IMG/VR virus record: IMGVR_UViG_3300042401_000109
Span: 1 to 20,270 of that record
DNA: 20,270 nt
DNA from: a virus
Direction: 5' to 3' (one strand)
Each line of letters begins with the position of its first letter. Positions within the stretch are counted from its first letter, which is position 1. A program made the position numbers and the translations under genes. The notes below the pieces were generated by a model. That model was not told the DNA's origin. It did not search any database and worked only from the letters and a program-made list of their open reading frames with translations. Positions 1 through 6,474 of this stretch are shown here, in pieces.

Positions 1-106
1 GGCTTACCTTCGCTCCCTCTCAGAAATTGACCCAGCCGCCTACAACAAGGCAGCAGTGTTCGTAACTAGCAAACCCGCAAAACCATCCATTGAACTGAAA
101 GACTAA
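1..106 (+). CDS. 3' end of an unidentified phage gene (partial)
   Basis: An open frame enters from the left edge, starting at base 2, and gives 34 residues ending in SIELKD before TAA at 104-106. It stops one base before the ATG of the next gene, so the two are clearly in one transcript. The visible tail has a short acidic/aromatic stretch (LSEIDPAAYNKAAVF) and a basic, proline-containing end. Too little remains to identify a family. Its position before a Sak4-like ATPase suggests a member of the DNA metabolism operon, which is inference only. Confidence 0.6.
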   Translation, partial: AYLRSLSEIDPAAYNKAAVFVTSKPAKPSIELKD

Positions 107-107
107 C

Positions 108-854
108 ATGGCCTTCGATCTCTCATCCATCTCTAAAACCAAACGTGTACGCTCACCCAAGATTGTTGTGGTAGGCCAAGGCAAGATTGGCAAGACCACC
201 TTTGCCGCCATGTCGCCCAACGCCATTGGCATCCTGACCGAAGACGGCGCTGATGCGGTGGACGCAAACGCCTTCCCACTGGCCTCTAGCTTGGTGGAAG
301 TGTATGCCGCCATTGACACCTTAATTAACAAAGACCATGACTTTCAGACTTTGTTCATTGATAGTCTGGATTGGCTTGAACCCATGATCCAAGAGTATGT
401 GTGCAAGCAGAATAACTGGAAGAACATTGAAGCACCAGGCTTCGGTAAGGGCTACGTTGCCGCCGCCGAGGAATGGCGCAACCTGTTGTCTGGCTTAGAA
501 GTCCTGCGCTCTGCCAAGGGCATGGGCATCATCCTGATTGCTCACGACAAGATCAAGCGCATTGAAGACCCGCTGACCGAAGGCTATGACAGCCATGTCC
601 TCAAACTGCACGACAAGGCCGCTGGTCTTGTACAAGAGTGGGCTGATGTCATTGGCTATGCAGGCTACCGCATTTTTACCAGCAAGACCGATGCAGGGTT
701 CTCTAAGAAAGAAACCAAGGCCACTACCACTGGTGAGCGCATCTTGCACGTTGAACCCCATCCGGCTCATTGCGGTGGTAACCGCTTTGGCCTTCAGAAT
801 ATGCCGCTTGACTGGACGGCATTCCAAGCAGCGCTCACCGTAGCGCAGTCTTGA
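108..854 (+). CDS. Sak4/RecA-like P-loop ATPase (AAA_24 family), phage recombination
   Basis: This 248-aa protein has a Walker A motif GQGKIGKTT (residues 23-31), a Walker B strand LFID (82-85) and a later hydrophobic strand GIILIAHDKI. That is the layout of the short RecA-core ATPases annotated in phages as AAA_24 or Sak4-type single-strand annealing/recombination proteins. Known Sak4 proteins act on ssDNA in homologous recombination and often sit beside an SSB-like gene, as here: the next gene is DUF669-type and the one after is a nuclease. ATG follows the upstream stop by one base. There is no RecA-type C-terminal domain and no signal peptide, so it should be cytoplasmic. The ATPase assignment is firm. 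The specific annealing role is inferred from family and context. Confidence 0.85.
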   Translation: MAFDLSSISKTKRVRSPKIVVVGQGKIGKTTFAAMSPNAIGILTEDGADAVDANAFPLASSLVEVYAAIDTLINKDHDFQTLFIDSLDWLEPMIQEYVCKQNNWKNIEAPGFGKGYVAAAEEWRNLLSGLEVLRSAKGMGIILIAHDKIKRIEDPLTEGYDSHVLKLHDKAAGLVQEWADVIGYAGYRIFTSKTDAGFSKKETKATTTGERILHVEPHPAHCGGNRFGLQNMPLDWTAFQAALTVAQS

Positions 855-893
855 TCACACCAGTTCGTAACTTAACTTTTTAGGAAATTTATC

Positions 894-1406
894 ATGGCTC
901 AGTTTAATTTTGACGCATCTACCGTCGCCCCCCAAGCATCTACAGGCCCACTGCCTGCCGGCACTTATTTGGCACACATCACCGAGTCTGATGTGCAGCC
1001 CTTGAAGTCTGGCAATGGCGAAGGCTTGAAGTTGACCTTTGAAATCATTGATGGCCAGTTCAAAGGCCGCCGTGTGTGGGAGAACCTTAACATTCGCCAC
1101 AGCAACGAAGACACACAACGCATTGCACAAAGCCAGTTGTCTGCGCTTTGCCATGCGGTGAACGTGATCAAGTTGATGGACACTGCTGCCCTGCACTTCA
1201 AGCCAGTTCGCATCAATGTGACCGTGCGCGAGGCACAGGGCATCTACAAGGCCAGCAACAACATCAAGGGCTATGAGGCCGCCGGTGTGTTTAGTGCAAT
1301 ATCTGCTCCACCAGCTGCTGCACCCGCGCCTGCCGAAGCCCCTGTGTGGCCAACAGCCGAGCAAGAAGCCGCTAAGTCTAAAGTCCCTGCTTGGGCTAAA
1401 AAATAA
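894..1406 (+). CDS. DUF669-like ssDNA-binding protein
   Basis: This 170-aa protein begins MAQFNFDAS, continues with GPLPAGTYLAHITESDVQPLK and then NGEGLKLTFEIIDGQFKGRRVWENLNI. This is the characteristic N-terminal pattern of DUF669 phage proteins, which sit beside recombinases and are thought to be OB-fold SSB-like partners. The tail (about residues 135-170) is alanine/proline rich and ends AWAKK, so it is basic rather than the acidic tip of bacterial SSB. A clear AGGAAA ribosome site lies upstream of ATG 894. The stop overlaps the next ATG by one base (TAATG), which implies coupling to the nuclease gene. The family call is strong. ssDNA binding is inferred from family and context. Confidence 0.8.
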   Translation: MAQFNFDASTVAPQASTGPLPAGTYLAHITESDVQPLKSGNGEGLKLTFEIIDGQFKGRRVWENLNIRHSNEDTQRIAQSQLSALCHAVNVIKLMDTAALHFKPVRINVTVREAQGIYKASNNIKGYEAAGVFSAISAPPAAAPAPAEAPVWPTAEQEAAKSKVPAWAKK

Positions 1407-2494
1407 TGGCTTTACTTCCACAATCAGTTACTGATCCTGTGGCCGATGCCATCTTTGCCTATTACAAGGCAAAGTATGGCGCGGAAGCACAACGCCCTTA
1501 CCTTGGCGCTTCTGCCATTGGTAAGCCCTGCCTGCGCCAGCACTGGTACTCATTTCGGTGGTCTAAGCCTGCGCAGTTTTCTGGCCGCTTGTACCGAGTC
1601 TTTCAGTCTGGCCATTTACAAGAGCCAAGGGTTTATGCTGACTTGTCTAGCATTGGCTGCACGGTCTACCAGATCAACCCTACCACCGGCAAGCAGTGGT
1701 CATTTACCGAACCATCTACTGGCCACCACTTTCAAGGCAACGCTGACGGCATCATTACTGGTTTGCCGCAGGCTCCAAAGTCCCCGCATTTACTGGAAAT
1801 AAAAACAGCATCTGACAAGATGTTTAAGGAAATGCAGAAATCTGGCGTAAAAAAAGCCAAGCCCGAACACTACGCGCAGATGCAAATATACATGAAGTGG
1901 TCAATTGACCAGTTTGGGGACGATGGCTGCCGACGGGCGTTGTACTTTGTGGTAAACAAAGACAACGACGACATTTACACCGAGCGCTTGGAGTTTGATG
2001 CCAAAGAAGCGCAGGCATTGATTGACAAGGCCATGGCGGTGATCACCAGCGTGGAACCCCCCGTTGGAGTGTCTACTGACCCAACATGGTTTGAGTGCAA
2101 GTTCTGTGACTACCAGGCTATTTGCCACGGCACTGATGTACCGGCAACAACTTGCCGGTCATGCGTCCATGCTACACCAGAGATGAATGGCCAAGGCCGG
2201 TGGTCATGCGCGTCACTTGGCACTGACTTGACCACAGACCAGCAACGCAAGGCTTGTAGCAAGCACCAGTACATCCCCATACTGTTGGCCAAGACTGCTA
2301 GTCCCGTTGACTTGACCAAAGACAATGGATTGATTTACGAAACGCCAGATGGCAAAGAGTTTGTCAATGGTGACCCAGAGGTTAACCCTAACTACATCAG
2401 CAGCGTTGAAATCCATGCTTGCGCAGACAAAACCGCCTTAGTGGACGAATTTGCTTTGGATCTACGCAAACAACATAATGGACGGTTTATATGA
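1406..2494 (+). CDS. PD-(D/E)XK exonuclease with Cas4/AddB-like cysteine signature
   Basis: This 362-aa protein has a RecB-type nuclease core: GASAIGKPC near the N terminus (34-42), the conserved Asp in GNADGI (D114), LEIKT with E131 and K133, and a downstream Gln-rich helix HYAQMQIYM. C42 together with C231-x2-C234-x5-C240 matches the spacing used for a 4Fe-4S cluster in Cas4 and AddB nucleases. A second cysteine set (C250, C253, C268, C284) suggests a zinc-binding extension. The role is probably dsDNA end resection feeding the Sak4-like ATPase and SSB-like partner encoded just upstream. ATG 1406 overlaps the previous stop by one base, and the stop overlaps the next ATG by four. Nuclease identity is solid. 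The Fe-S cluster is predicted from cysteine spacing. Confidence 0.85.
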   Translation: MALLPQSVTDPVADAIFAYYKAKYGAEAQRPYLGASAIGKPCLRQHWYSFRWSKPAQFSGRLYRVFQSGHLQEPRVYADLSSIGCTVYQINPTTGKQWSFTEPSTGHHFQGNADGIITGLPQAPKSPHLLEIKTASDKMFKEMQKSGVKKAKPEHYAQMQIYMKWSIDQFGDDGCRRALYFVVNKDNDDIYTERLEFDAKEAQALIDKAMAVITSVEPPVGVSTDPTWFECKFCDYQAICHGTDVPATTCRSCVHATPEMNGQGRWSCASLGTDLTTDQQRKACSKHQYIPILLAKTASPVDLTKDNGLIYETPDGKEFVNGDPEVNPNYISSVEIHACADKTALVDEFALDLRKQHNGRFI

Positions 2495-2655
2495 ACACCC
2501 CACCAATTGACAACATTACATTGAGAGATTATTTTGCCGCCCAAGCAGTCATTGGCTTACTTACTGAGAGCCATCCCAATGTCTACCAGTTGGCACGGGA
2601 TGCCTACAAAATAGCCGATGCCATGCTTGAGGAGCGCGAACGTGATCTTGCGTGA
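2491..2655 (+). CDS. Small conserved phage protein, 54 aa
   Basis: A short reading frame starts at an ATG overlapping the nuclease stop (ATGA) and ends at TGA 2653-2655, inside the start of the helicase gene. The product contains ITLRDYFAAQAVIGLL and ends AYKIADAMLEERERDLA. The LRDYFAAQA...YKIADAMLxxR pattern recurs, from memory, in many phage and prophage small proteins beside replication and recombination genes, where its function is unknown. It looks helical, charged at the C terminus and cytoplasmic, with no membrane segment. The two junctions (4-base overlap upstream, 14-base overlap with the GTG of the helicase) argue for a real, translated gene. No function can be assigned. Confidence 0.8.
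   Translation: MNTPPIDNITLRDYFAAQAVIGLLTESHPNVYQLARDAYKIADAMLEERERDLA
2629..2634 (+). promoter_or_regulatory. Ribosome binding site deciding the GTG start of the helicase
   Basis: GAGGAG lies seven bases before GTG 2642, inside the end of the 54-aa gene. No equally good site precedes the in-frame ATG at 2618. The protein from GTG starts MILREYQ, which is where homologous SF2 helicases usually begin. Confidence 0.75.
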
Positions 2656-4357
2656 GTACCAATCCCGCGCAGTTACCGAATTGTTTGGCTGGTGGACAAA
2701 GCACCAAGGGGATGCCGACATTCCCCTTTTGGTGTTGCCCACCGCCGCGGGCAAGTCGGTGATCTGCGCTGAGATTGTGCGCCAGATGTGGGATCAGTGG
2801 CCAGACTACCATCCCCGCACTGTGGTGCTAGTTCCATCCAAAGAACTGGCCGAACAGAATGCGGCCAAACTCAGAGCCTTACTGCCCCACACGATCAGCG
2901 TGGGCTATGTCAGCGCCAGCTTGGGCACAAAGAAGTACAACGCCGATGTGATTGTGGCCACCATTGGCAGCATCCACAAGGCTGCGCACTTGCTTGGCAA
3001 CATTAAGGCCGTGGTAATTGATGAGGCTCACCTGGTGAGCCAGAAGGCAAATGACGCAGGCATGTACCGCACCTTTTTGTCTAAACTTGCAGAGTTATGC
3101 AAATTTCGCATAGTTGGCATGACCGCCACGCCTTTTAGGGGCAATCAGGTCTGGCTGACAGATGGCGACGATCCGCTGTTTACTGGCATTGCAAGCCGAG
3201 TGTCCATGCGTGAGTTGCTTGATGCCAAATTCATTGCGCCATTAGTCCCACCTACCGAGCGCATTGAGACTCGCATCGATGCCAGCCACGTTGGAATTTC
3301 CAACGGCGACTACAAGGTTGGCGAATTATCCCGTGAAGTTGAGAAATACCTTGCCAAAGTAGCCGTAGAAGCCACCAGAATTGCCTCAGAGCGCAAGAAA
3401 TGGATTGCCTTTACACCGAGTGTTGCCAACGCCGAAAGCCTGTCTGACAAGCTGAACGCGCTTGGCATTGTGAGCGCTGTTGTGTGCGGTGAAACACCCA
3501 AACAAGAGCGCGAAGACTTGATTCGTAAGTTTAAGAATCATCAGATTCATTGCCTAGTCACCGTGCTGGCGCTCTCGGTTGGCTTTGATGTGCCAGACGT
3601 GGATTGCATTGTCTGGTGCAGGCCCACTAAGTCGCCAGTGCTTTATGTGCAGGGCATGGGCAGGGGCACACGCATTGCAGACGGCAAAGATGACTGCCTG
3701 GTGCTTGACTTTACCGACACCGTGGAACGCTTGGGGCCGGTGGACACGATCCAAGGCAGGGCTAAGAAAAGGTCAGGCCCACAAGAAGCGCCATACAGCA
3801 TCTGCCCAGATTGCGGTGAACGCAACGCACCAGCTGCGCTTGTGTGTGTCCATTGTGGTGGCCAAATCAGGGAAGAAGAAGCCAAGCCAATGGATGCCAA
3901 GGTTTCTTATGCTGCGCTTTTGTCAAGCCAAGCAGCTATGGCCGAACTGGTTTGGCACGATGTGTCACGGGTTGATTACAAGTTGCACCAAAAAGAAGGC
4001 AAGCCAGACTCTATGCGGGTTGACTACTATGGCGGCCTGCTTCGGGTGGCCAGCGAATGGGTTTGTTTTAACCATGTGGGCTATGCTAGGCAAAAAGCCG
4101 AGAACTGGTGGATGCGCAGGGAGAATAAATCCATGCCATCAGGTACGCAAGACGCGCTTGAGTGGCTTGAATTTCACGACATTGAAGAACCAGCCAGAAT
4201 TGCAACCCGCAAAAATGGAAAATACACAGAGGTAAAAGAATATGAATTTAATCGAATTAAACGCAATCAAGAGACATTTGGACAGCCAAGTCAAACAAAT
4301 AAATTTGATACAAGTAAATTGCCGACAGTGCAACAACTTCGAGACAGGCATTTGTAA
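2642..4357 (+). CDS. SF2 DEAH-box helicase with zinc ribbon
   Basis: From GTG 2642 the product is 571 aa. SF2 motifs appear in order: a Q-like MILREYQ start, motif I TAAGKS (34-39), motif II DEAH (127-130), motif III TAT (161-163), and motif VI QGMGRGTR (337-344). A C4 zinc ribbon follows (C388, C391, C402, C405, in CPDCGERN...CVHCGG). The C-terminal 160 residues carry the WVCFNHVGYARQKAENWW stretch that, from memory, is typical of phage DEAD/DEAH helicases next to recombination genes. It probably unwinds or remodels DNA during phage replication or recombination in the cytoplasm. An in-frame ATG at 2618 would add eight residues but has a weaker ribosome site. It overlaps the genes on both sides. 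Helicase identity is firm; the substrate is unknown. Confidence 0.9.
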   Translation: MILREYQSRAVTELFGWWTKHQGDADIPLLVLPTAAGKSVICAEIVRQMWDQWPDYHPRTVVLVPSKELAEQNAAKLRALLPHTISVGYVSASLGTKKYNADVIVATIGSIHKAAHLLGNIKAVVIDEAHLVSQKANDAGMYRTFLSKLAELCKFRIVGMTATPFRGNQVWLTDGDDPLFTGIASRVSMRELLDAKFIAPLVPPTERIETRIDASHVGISNGDYKVGELSREVEKYLAKVAVEATRIASERKKWIAFTPSVANAESLSDKLNALGIVSAVVCGETPKQEREDLIRKFKNHQIHCLVTVLALSVGFDVPDVDCIVWCRPTKSPVLYVQGMGRGTRIADGKDDCLVLDFTDTVERLGPVDTIQGRAKKRSGPQEAPYSICPDCGERNAPAALVCVHCGGQIREEEAKPMDAKVSYAALLSSQAAMAELVWHDVSRVDYKLHQKEGKPDSMRVDYYGGLLRVASEWVCFNHVGYARQKAENWWMRRENKSMPSGTQDALEWLEFHDIEEPARIATRKNGKYTEVKEYEFNRIKRNQETFGQPSQTNKFDTSKLPTVQQLRDRHL

Positions 4358-4442
4358 GCAGTTTGGAGCAAAACCACCGCTAGAGTGGATCACCGGCACG
4401 GTTGAGTGCGAACATTGGGAATGGGATCAAATCCCCTTTTGA
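4242..4442 (+). CDS. Small cysteine-rich (zinc-finger-like) protein, 66 aa
   Basis: This gene starts inside the last 116 bases of the helicase gene in another frame, preceded by AGAGGTAAAAGAAT. The first 25 residues are hydrophobic/basic. Then come C27-x2-C30, C38, C56 and H58, ending EHWEWDQIPF. The CRQCxNFE...C...C.HWEWDxIPF pattern is one I associate with recurrent small phage proteins near helicase and recombination genes. It has the residues for one zinc site and may bind nucleic acid or a partner protein, but its function is unknown. Its TGA overlaps the GAGGAG ribosome site of the next gene, so the two are probably translated together. Confidence 0.75.
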   Translation: MNLIELNAIKRHLDSQVKQINLIQVNCRQCNNFETGICKQFGAKPPLEWITGTVECEHWEWDQIPF

Positions 4443-4451
4443 GGAGACAAC

Positions 4452-4640
4452 ATGTTAGAAAAACCACCATATTCAAAAATTAGTTACCCGTTAACGCCTT
4501 TGAAAGACTTTAAATGGGAGTCTGGCTCAGATGTGCAAGCCCTTTGGCGTAAGCACGGTTGGACACCGCCTTCTGAAACTATGACTCCACCCCCACCACC
4601 CGCAGAAAAGTACATTGAGCCTTTGAGGAGAGTGCGCTGA
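4452..4640 (+). CDS. Hypothetical protein, 62 aa, proline-rich C-terminal half
   Basis: ATG 4452 is preceded by a strong GAGGAG site with good spacing that overlaps the upstream stop codon. The product has FKWESGSDVQALWRKHGWTPPSE in its middle and a run of five prolines before a basic tail ending RRVR. The DVQALWRKxGWTPPSE segment is one I remember from small phage proteins, without known function. No membrane segment or metal ligands are visible. It ends on the ATG of the next gene (TGATG, one-base overlap), so it belongs to the same coupled cluster. Confidence 0.7.
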   Translation: MLEKPPYSKISYPLTPLKDFKWESGSDVQALWRKHGWTPPSETMTPPPPPAEKYIEPLRRVR

Positions 4641-4828
4641 TGATGCCAGCGATTCAAATGGGCCGAGTTGCGCCCGTACATCAGCTAAAGTTTTGCACCA
4701 AATGTCAAGAAAGCAGACCGCCAGAGGGCGGCATTGACATGGGCGAAAAATGGAACTGCCAGCTTTGCTGGGTCAGACGAACAACTGGTAAACACTTGAG
4801 ACAAAATGCCAAGACCAAAACCACCTGA
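4640..4828 (+). CDS. Small zinc-ribbon protein, 62 aa
   Basis: The start overlaps the previous stop by one base; a second ATG follows directly at 4643. The product contains KFCTKCQESRPPEGG and later WNCQLCWVRR, so two CxxC knuckles (C19, C22 and C40, C43) separated by 17 residues form a probable structural zinc site. The tail is basic (KHLRQNAKTKTT). Similar tiny zinc-ribbon proteins with an RPPEGG loop occur in many phage early operons, from memory. Binding to DNA, RNA or a host protein is possible but not shown. It overlaps the next gene by 23 bases in a different frame. Confidence 0.75.
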   Translation: MMPAIQMGRVAPVHQLKFCTKCQESRPPEGGIDMGEKWNCQLCWVRRTTGKHLRQNAKTKTT

Positions 4829-4997
4829 ACCCCTACTAGGCCGACAAGTCCGAATGTCTGACAGACATTGGATGATCATGCAAGAACTTGGCGGCGCTGA
4901 ATGGCTGCGCAAGTACTTGGATAAAAACGCCAAGATGCCGGCCAAGTATTACCGCCGTGAACTAGACGCGCCGTCAAAGAAAGAAGTCAATGACTAA
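4806..4997 (+). CDS. Conserved small phage protein, 63 aa
   Basis: The product starts MPRPKPPEPLLGRQVRMSDRHW and continues with QELGGAEWLRKYLDKNAK. This RPKPPEPLxGRQxRMSDRxW...LGGAEWLR pattern is one I recognise from small phage proteins of unknown function. The basic N terminus and RMSDRHW segment could suggest nucleic-acid contact, perhaps as a small repressor-like or accessory protein, but no helix-turn-helix can be demonstrated. It begins inside the previous gene and overlaps the next by eight bases. It is cytoplasmic by composition. Confidence 0.75.
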   Translation: MPRPKPPEPLLGRQVRMSDRHWMIMQELGGAEWLRKYLDKNAKMPAKYYRRELDAPSKKEVND

Positions 4998-5151
4998 CAG
5001 ACCAGACTTTCAAACATGGAGCCAGGCTAACTTAGTTAAGTTTGCCAATGAAGCCTACGCCAAGTTGTGTGAACAAGATGACCGCATTCAGCAGCTGCAA
5101 TGCGATCTAAAAACGGCCATTGAAGCCTATCGAGCCTTAACTAAGGAATAA
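4990..5151 (+). CDS. Conserved small phage protein, 53 aa
   Basis: A short frame from ATG 4990, overlapping the preceding stop by eight bases, to TAA 5149-5151. The product has WSQANLVKFANEAYAKLCEQD followed by DRIQQLQCDLKTAIEAYRAL. It is two amphipathic helices, the second with heptad-like spacing, so a small coiled coil is likely. The FAxEAYAKxxEQxDRIxQLQxDLKxAxxxYR pattern is frequent in phage genomes in my memory; its function is unknown. It is the last plus-strand gene, and its final 15 bases overlap the 3' end of the lysozyme gene on the other strand. Confidence 0.75.
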   Translation: MTNRPDFQTWSQANLVKFANEAYAKLCEQDDRIQQLQCDLKTAIEAYRALTKE

Positions 5152-5613
5152 GGCGCGTTCGTCGATGCGCCGGTTCTGAAGGCCCCGTAAGACTTTGCCG
5201 CCAGCCATACAGTATTTCAGAAGTTCTTCGGCAGCGCCGGCCATGTCGCCCCGAAGAACTTTTTGGCGCATGGTTGAGCGTTGCAGTGTACCTAGCCCAA
5301 CATTGAATGAAAACGATACAAGTGCGTCAAACTGTCCTTGAGTAAGAGGAACAGGACAATAGGTAGCCACGCCTCGCTCAAACCTAGCAAGATCGGCCTT
5401 AAGTATTTCATTGACTTCCTCCATGCTGTGCTTACGCATAGACTCTGGCGGTGGCACAAAGGCATCCCGCTGGTCTATTTTGAGCTTGCCCTGCTCTGGA
5501 AACATGACGTGCCCTACTCCCACAGTCCAAAGTTTTGCTGGACATTTGTATGGATTCTGCCTGACCCCCTCGTGGTGGCGGATCATGTGCAGGCACTTGT
5601 CAGATATGTTCAT
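5137..5613 (-). CDS. Endolysin, GH24 (T4-type) lysozyme with Cys in the triad
   Basis: This 158-aa protein matches muramidases that cleave the peptidoglycan glycan strand. The active-site segment is HHEGVRQNPYKCPAKLWTVG, with E15, C24 and T30 in the GH24 spacing E-8-(D/C)-5-T, so the usual Asp is Cys. GQFDALVSFSFNVG and the final LQNRRIDERALF are the other family hallmarks. There is no signal peptide or SAR segment, so export depends on a holin; a holin-like gene lies just upstream. No clear Shine-Dalgarno precedes ATG 5613. A sigma70-like promoter sits about 15 bases before the start codon. It is the last gene of the minus-strand operon and converges with the plus-strand genes. Confidence 0.92.
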   Translation of the reverse strand: MNISDKCLHMIRHHEGVRQNPYKCPAKLWTVGVGHVMFPEQGKLKIDQRDAFVPPPESMRKHSMEEVNEILKADLARFERGVATYCPVPLTQGQFDALVSFSFNVGLGTLQRSTMRQKVLRGDMAGAAEELLKYCMAGGKVLRGLQNRRIDERALFLS

Positions 5614-5628
5614 TTTGGTAAATTTAAA

Positions 5629-5657
5629 ATTAAATAACCGCTAATAAACATAGTCAA
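5629..5657 (-). promoter_or_regulatory. Possible sigma70 promoter upstream of lysozyme
   Basis: On the minus strand TTGACT (5657-5652) and TTTAAT (5634-5629) each match the -35 and -10 consensus at five of six bases, with an exact 17-base spacer. The site lies in a 70-base AT-rich gap, the longest non-coding stretch in the late operon. The predicted transcript would start about ten bases before the lysozyme ATG, leaving an almost leaderless message. Chance matches are common in AT-rich DNA, so confidence is limited. Confidence 0.4.
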
Positions 5658-5683
5658 AGCCATTTTTGTGTATATTAAATAAA

Positions 5684-6199
5684 TCATTTACCAAACGCCC
5701 GACCACCAAAGTGAAAAGCAATGATTGACGCAAACAACGCTTGGGTATCAGAGTCCCACAGCATCTCGGCTAACTCTACGAACGTAGCGCCACTGTGCCA
5801 GCCATAGGCAAACAAGCCAACATCCACAAACAAGAGCAGAAAGAAGAAACCATAGGTAATGACTGGGCGAACGCTGGCTCTGAGGTTCTTCATCCAAGGG
5901 GATGTGCCCTCGTTTAGACTTGTGTCGTGGGCGTAGATGGCCTGCATCTCAGCTTGCTGTGCGCCAATAAGGATTTGCTGGGTATTAGCCGCGCTCTCGG
6001 TTGCCAACTGCTCTGACCGGATATTTTCAATGCGCTCTTGCGCCTCAAAGCCAGCCTTGCGCAGTTCCAACTCGCGCTGGATTTGCATTTGCGCCAGCGC
6101 CAACTCATGGATTTTGTCAGCGCGGTCTTGGAAAAAGTCCAGCAGCTTGGGCAAGCCGCCCATCAAGAAAGAAATCAGGGTTGAGAGTAGCGTTAACAT
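5684..6199 (-). CDS. Holin-like protein, three hydrophobic segments (GTA_holin_3TM type)
   Basis: This 171-aa protein has an N-terminal hydrophobic helix (about 2-22), a long charged coiled-coil-like stretch rich in Gln, Glu and Arg (about 24-95), the segment LRASVRPVITYGFFFLLLFV (about 106-130), and a final hydrophobic piece ending FASIIAFHFGGRAFGK. The LRASVRPxITY motif followed by two membrane segments is typical of the 3TM holin family also found in gene transfer agents. It would insert in the inner membrane and time release of the lysozyme encoded directly downstream. It overlaps the upstream gene by seven bases. Family similarity plus adjacency to endolysin make holin the best call. Its large coiled-coil middle is unusual for a classical holin. 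Confidence 0.7.
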   Translation of the reverse strand: MLTLLSTLISFLMGGLPKLLDFFQDRADKIHELALAQMQIQRELELRKAGFEAQERIENIRSEQLATESAANTQQILIGAQQAEMQAIYAHDTSLNEGTSPWMKNLRASVRPVITYGFFFLLLFVDVGLFAYGWHSGATFVELAEMLWDSDTQALFASIIAFHFGGRAFGK

Positions 6200-6474
6200 T
6201 TAGAGTCCTTTTTGTCGTCATTTTGCATGAGTTTGATACCAGACAGGAACCCAATCATGCCTCCGATAAGAGTAGAAAAAGCGGGTGAAATCATCTTGAA
6301 AATTTCTGCGTTGTCCACTTCCTTGGCCCACAGACCCAACATAAAGCTGACCACCATGGCTAACACGGAGATACATAGGGTTGTGCTTACCATGAGGGTC
6401 ACCCACAGCGTCAGCTTTTCTTTTGTCTCCATTGGAGGTTTCCTGACTGGTTTGGGTATTGGTTTTCTGGTCAT
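6193..6474 (-). CDS. Small two-TM membrane protein in lysis region
   Basis: This 93-aa protein (from ATG 6474) has a basic/proline N terminus, then two membrane segments: LWVTLMVSTTLCISVLAMVV and a second around SPAFSTLIGGMIGFLSGIKL. It ends in the charged tail NDDKKDSKC. ATG 6474 overlaps the previous stop by four bases (ATGA). An alternative ATG at 6432 has an AGGA site eight bases upstream and would give a 79-aa protein starting METKEKLT, without the basic arm. The position between the coiled-coil protein and the 3TM holin suggests a holin partner or antiholin, but this is inference. No family is recognised with certainty. Confidence 0.7.
   Translation of the reverse strand: MTRKPIPKPVRKPPMETKEKLTLWVTLMVSTTLCISVLAMVVSFMLGLWAKEVDNAEIFKMISPAFSTLIGGMIGFLSGIKLMQNDDKKDSKC

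Noticed and set aside
855-1421. Long minus-strand open frame opposite the DUF669 gene
   Set aside because: Its product has no plausible domain, it lies opposite a well-recognised gene, and both neighbours are plus-strand genes with coupled junctions.
3579-4235. 218-codon plus-strand frame within the helicase gene
   Set aside because: It is Cys/Trp/Met-rich with no domain, and lies wholly in the +1 frame of a clear helicase with zinc ribbon.
5152-5171. GGCGC/GCGCC stem as terminator between converging operons
   Set aside because: The stem is short, the loop is ten bases, and there is no T-run on either strand; it lies in the lysozyme coding end.
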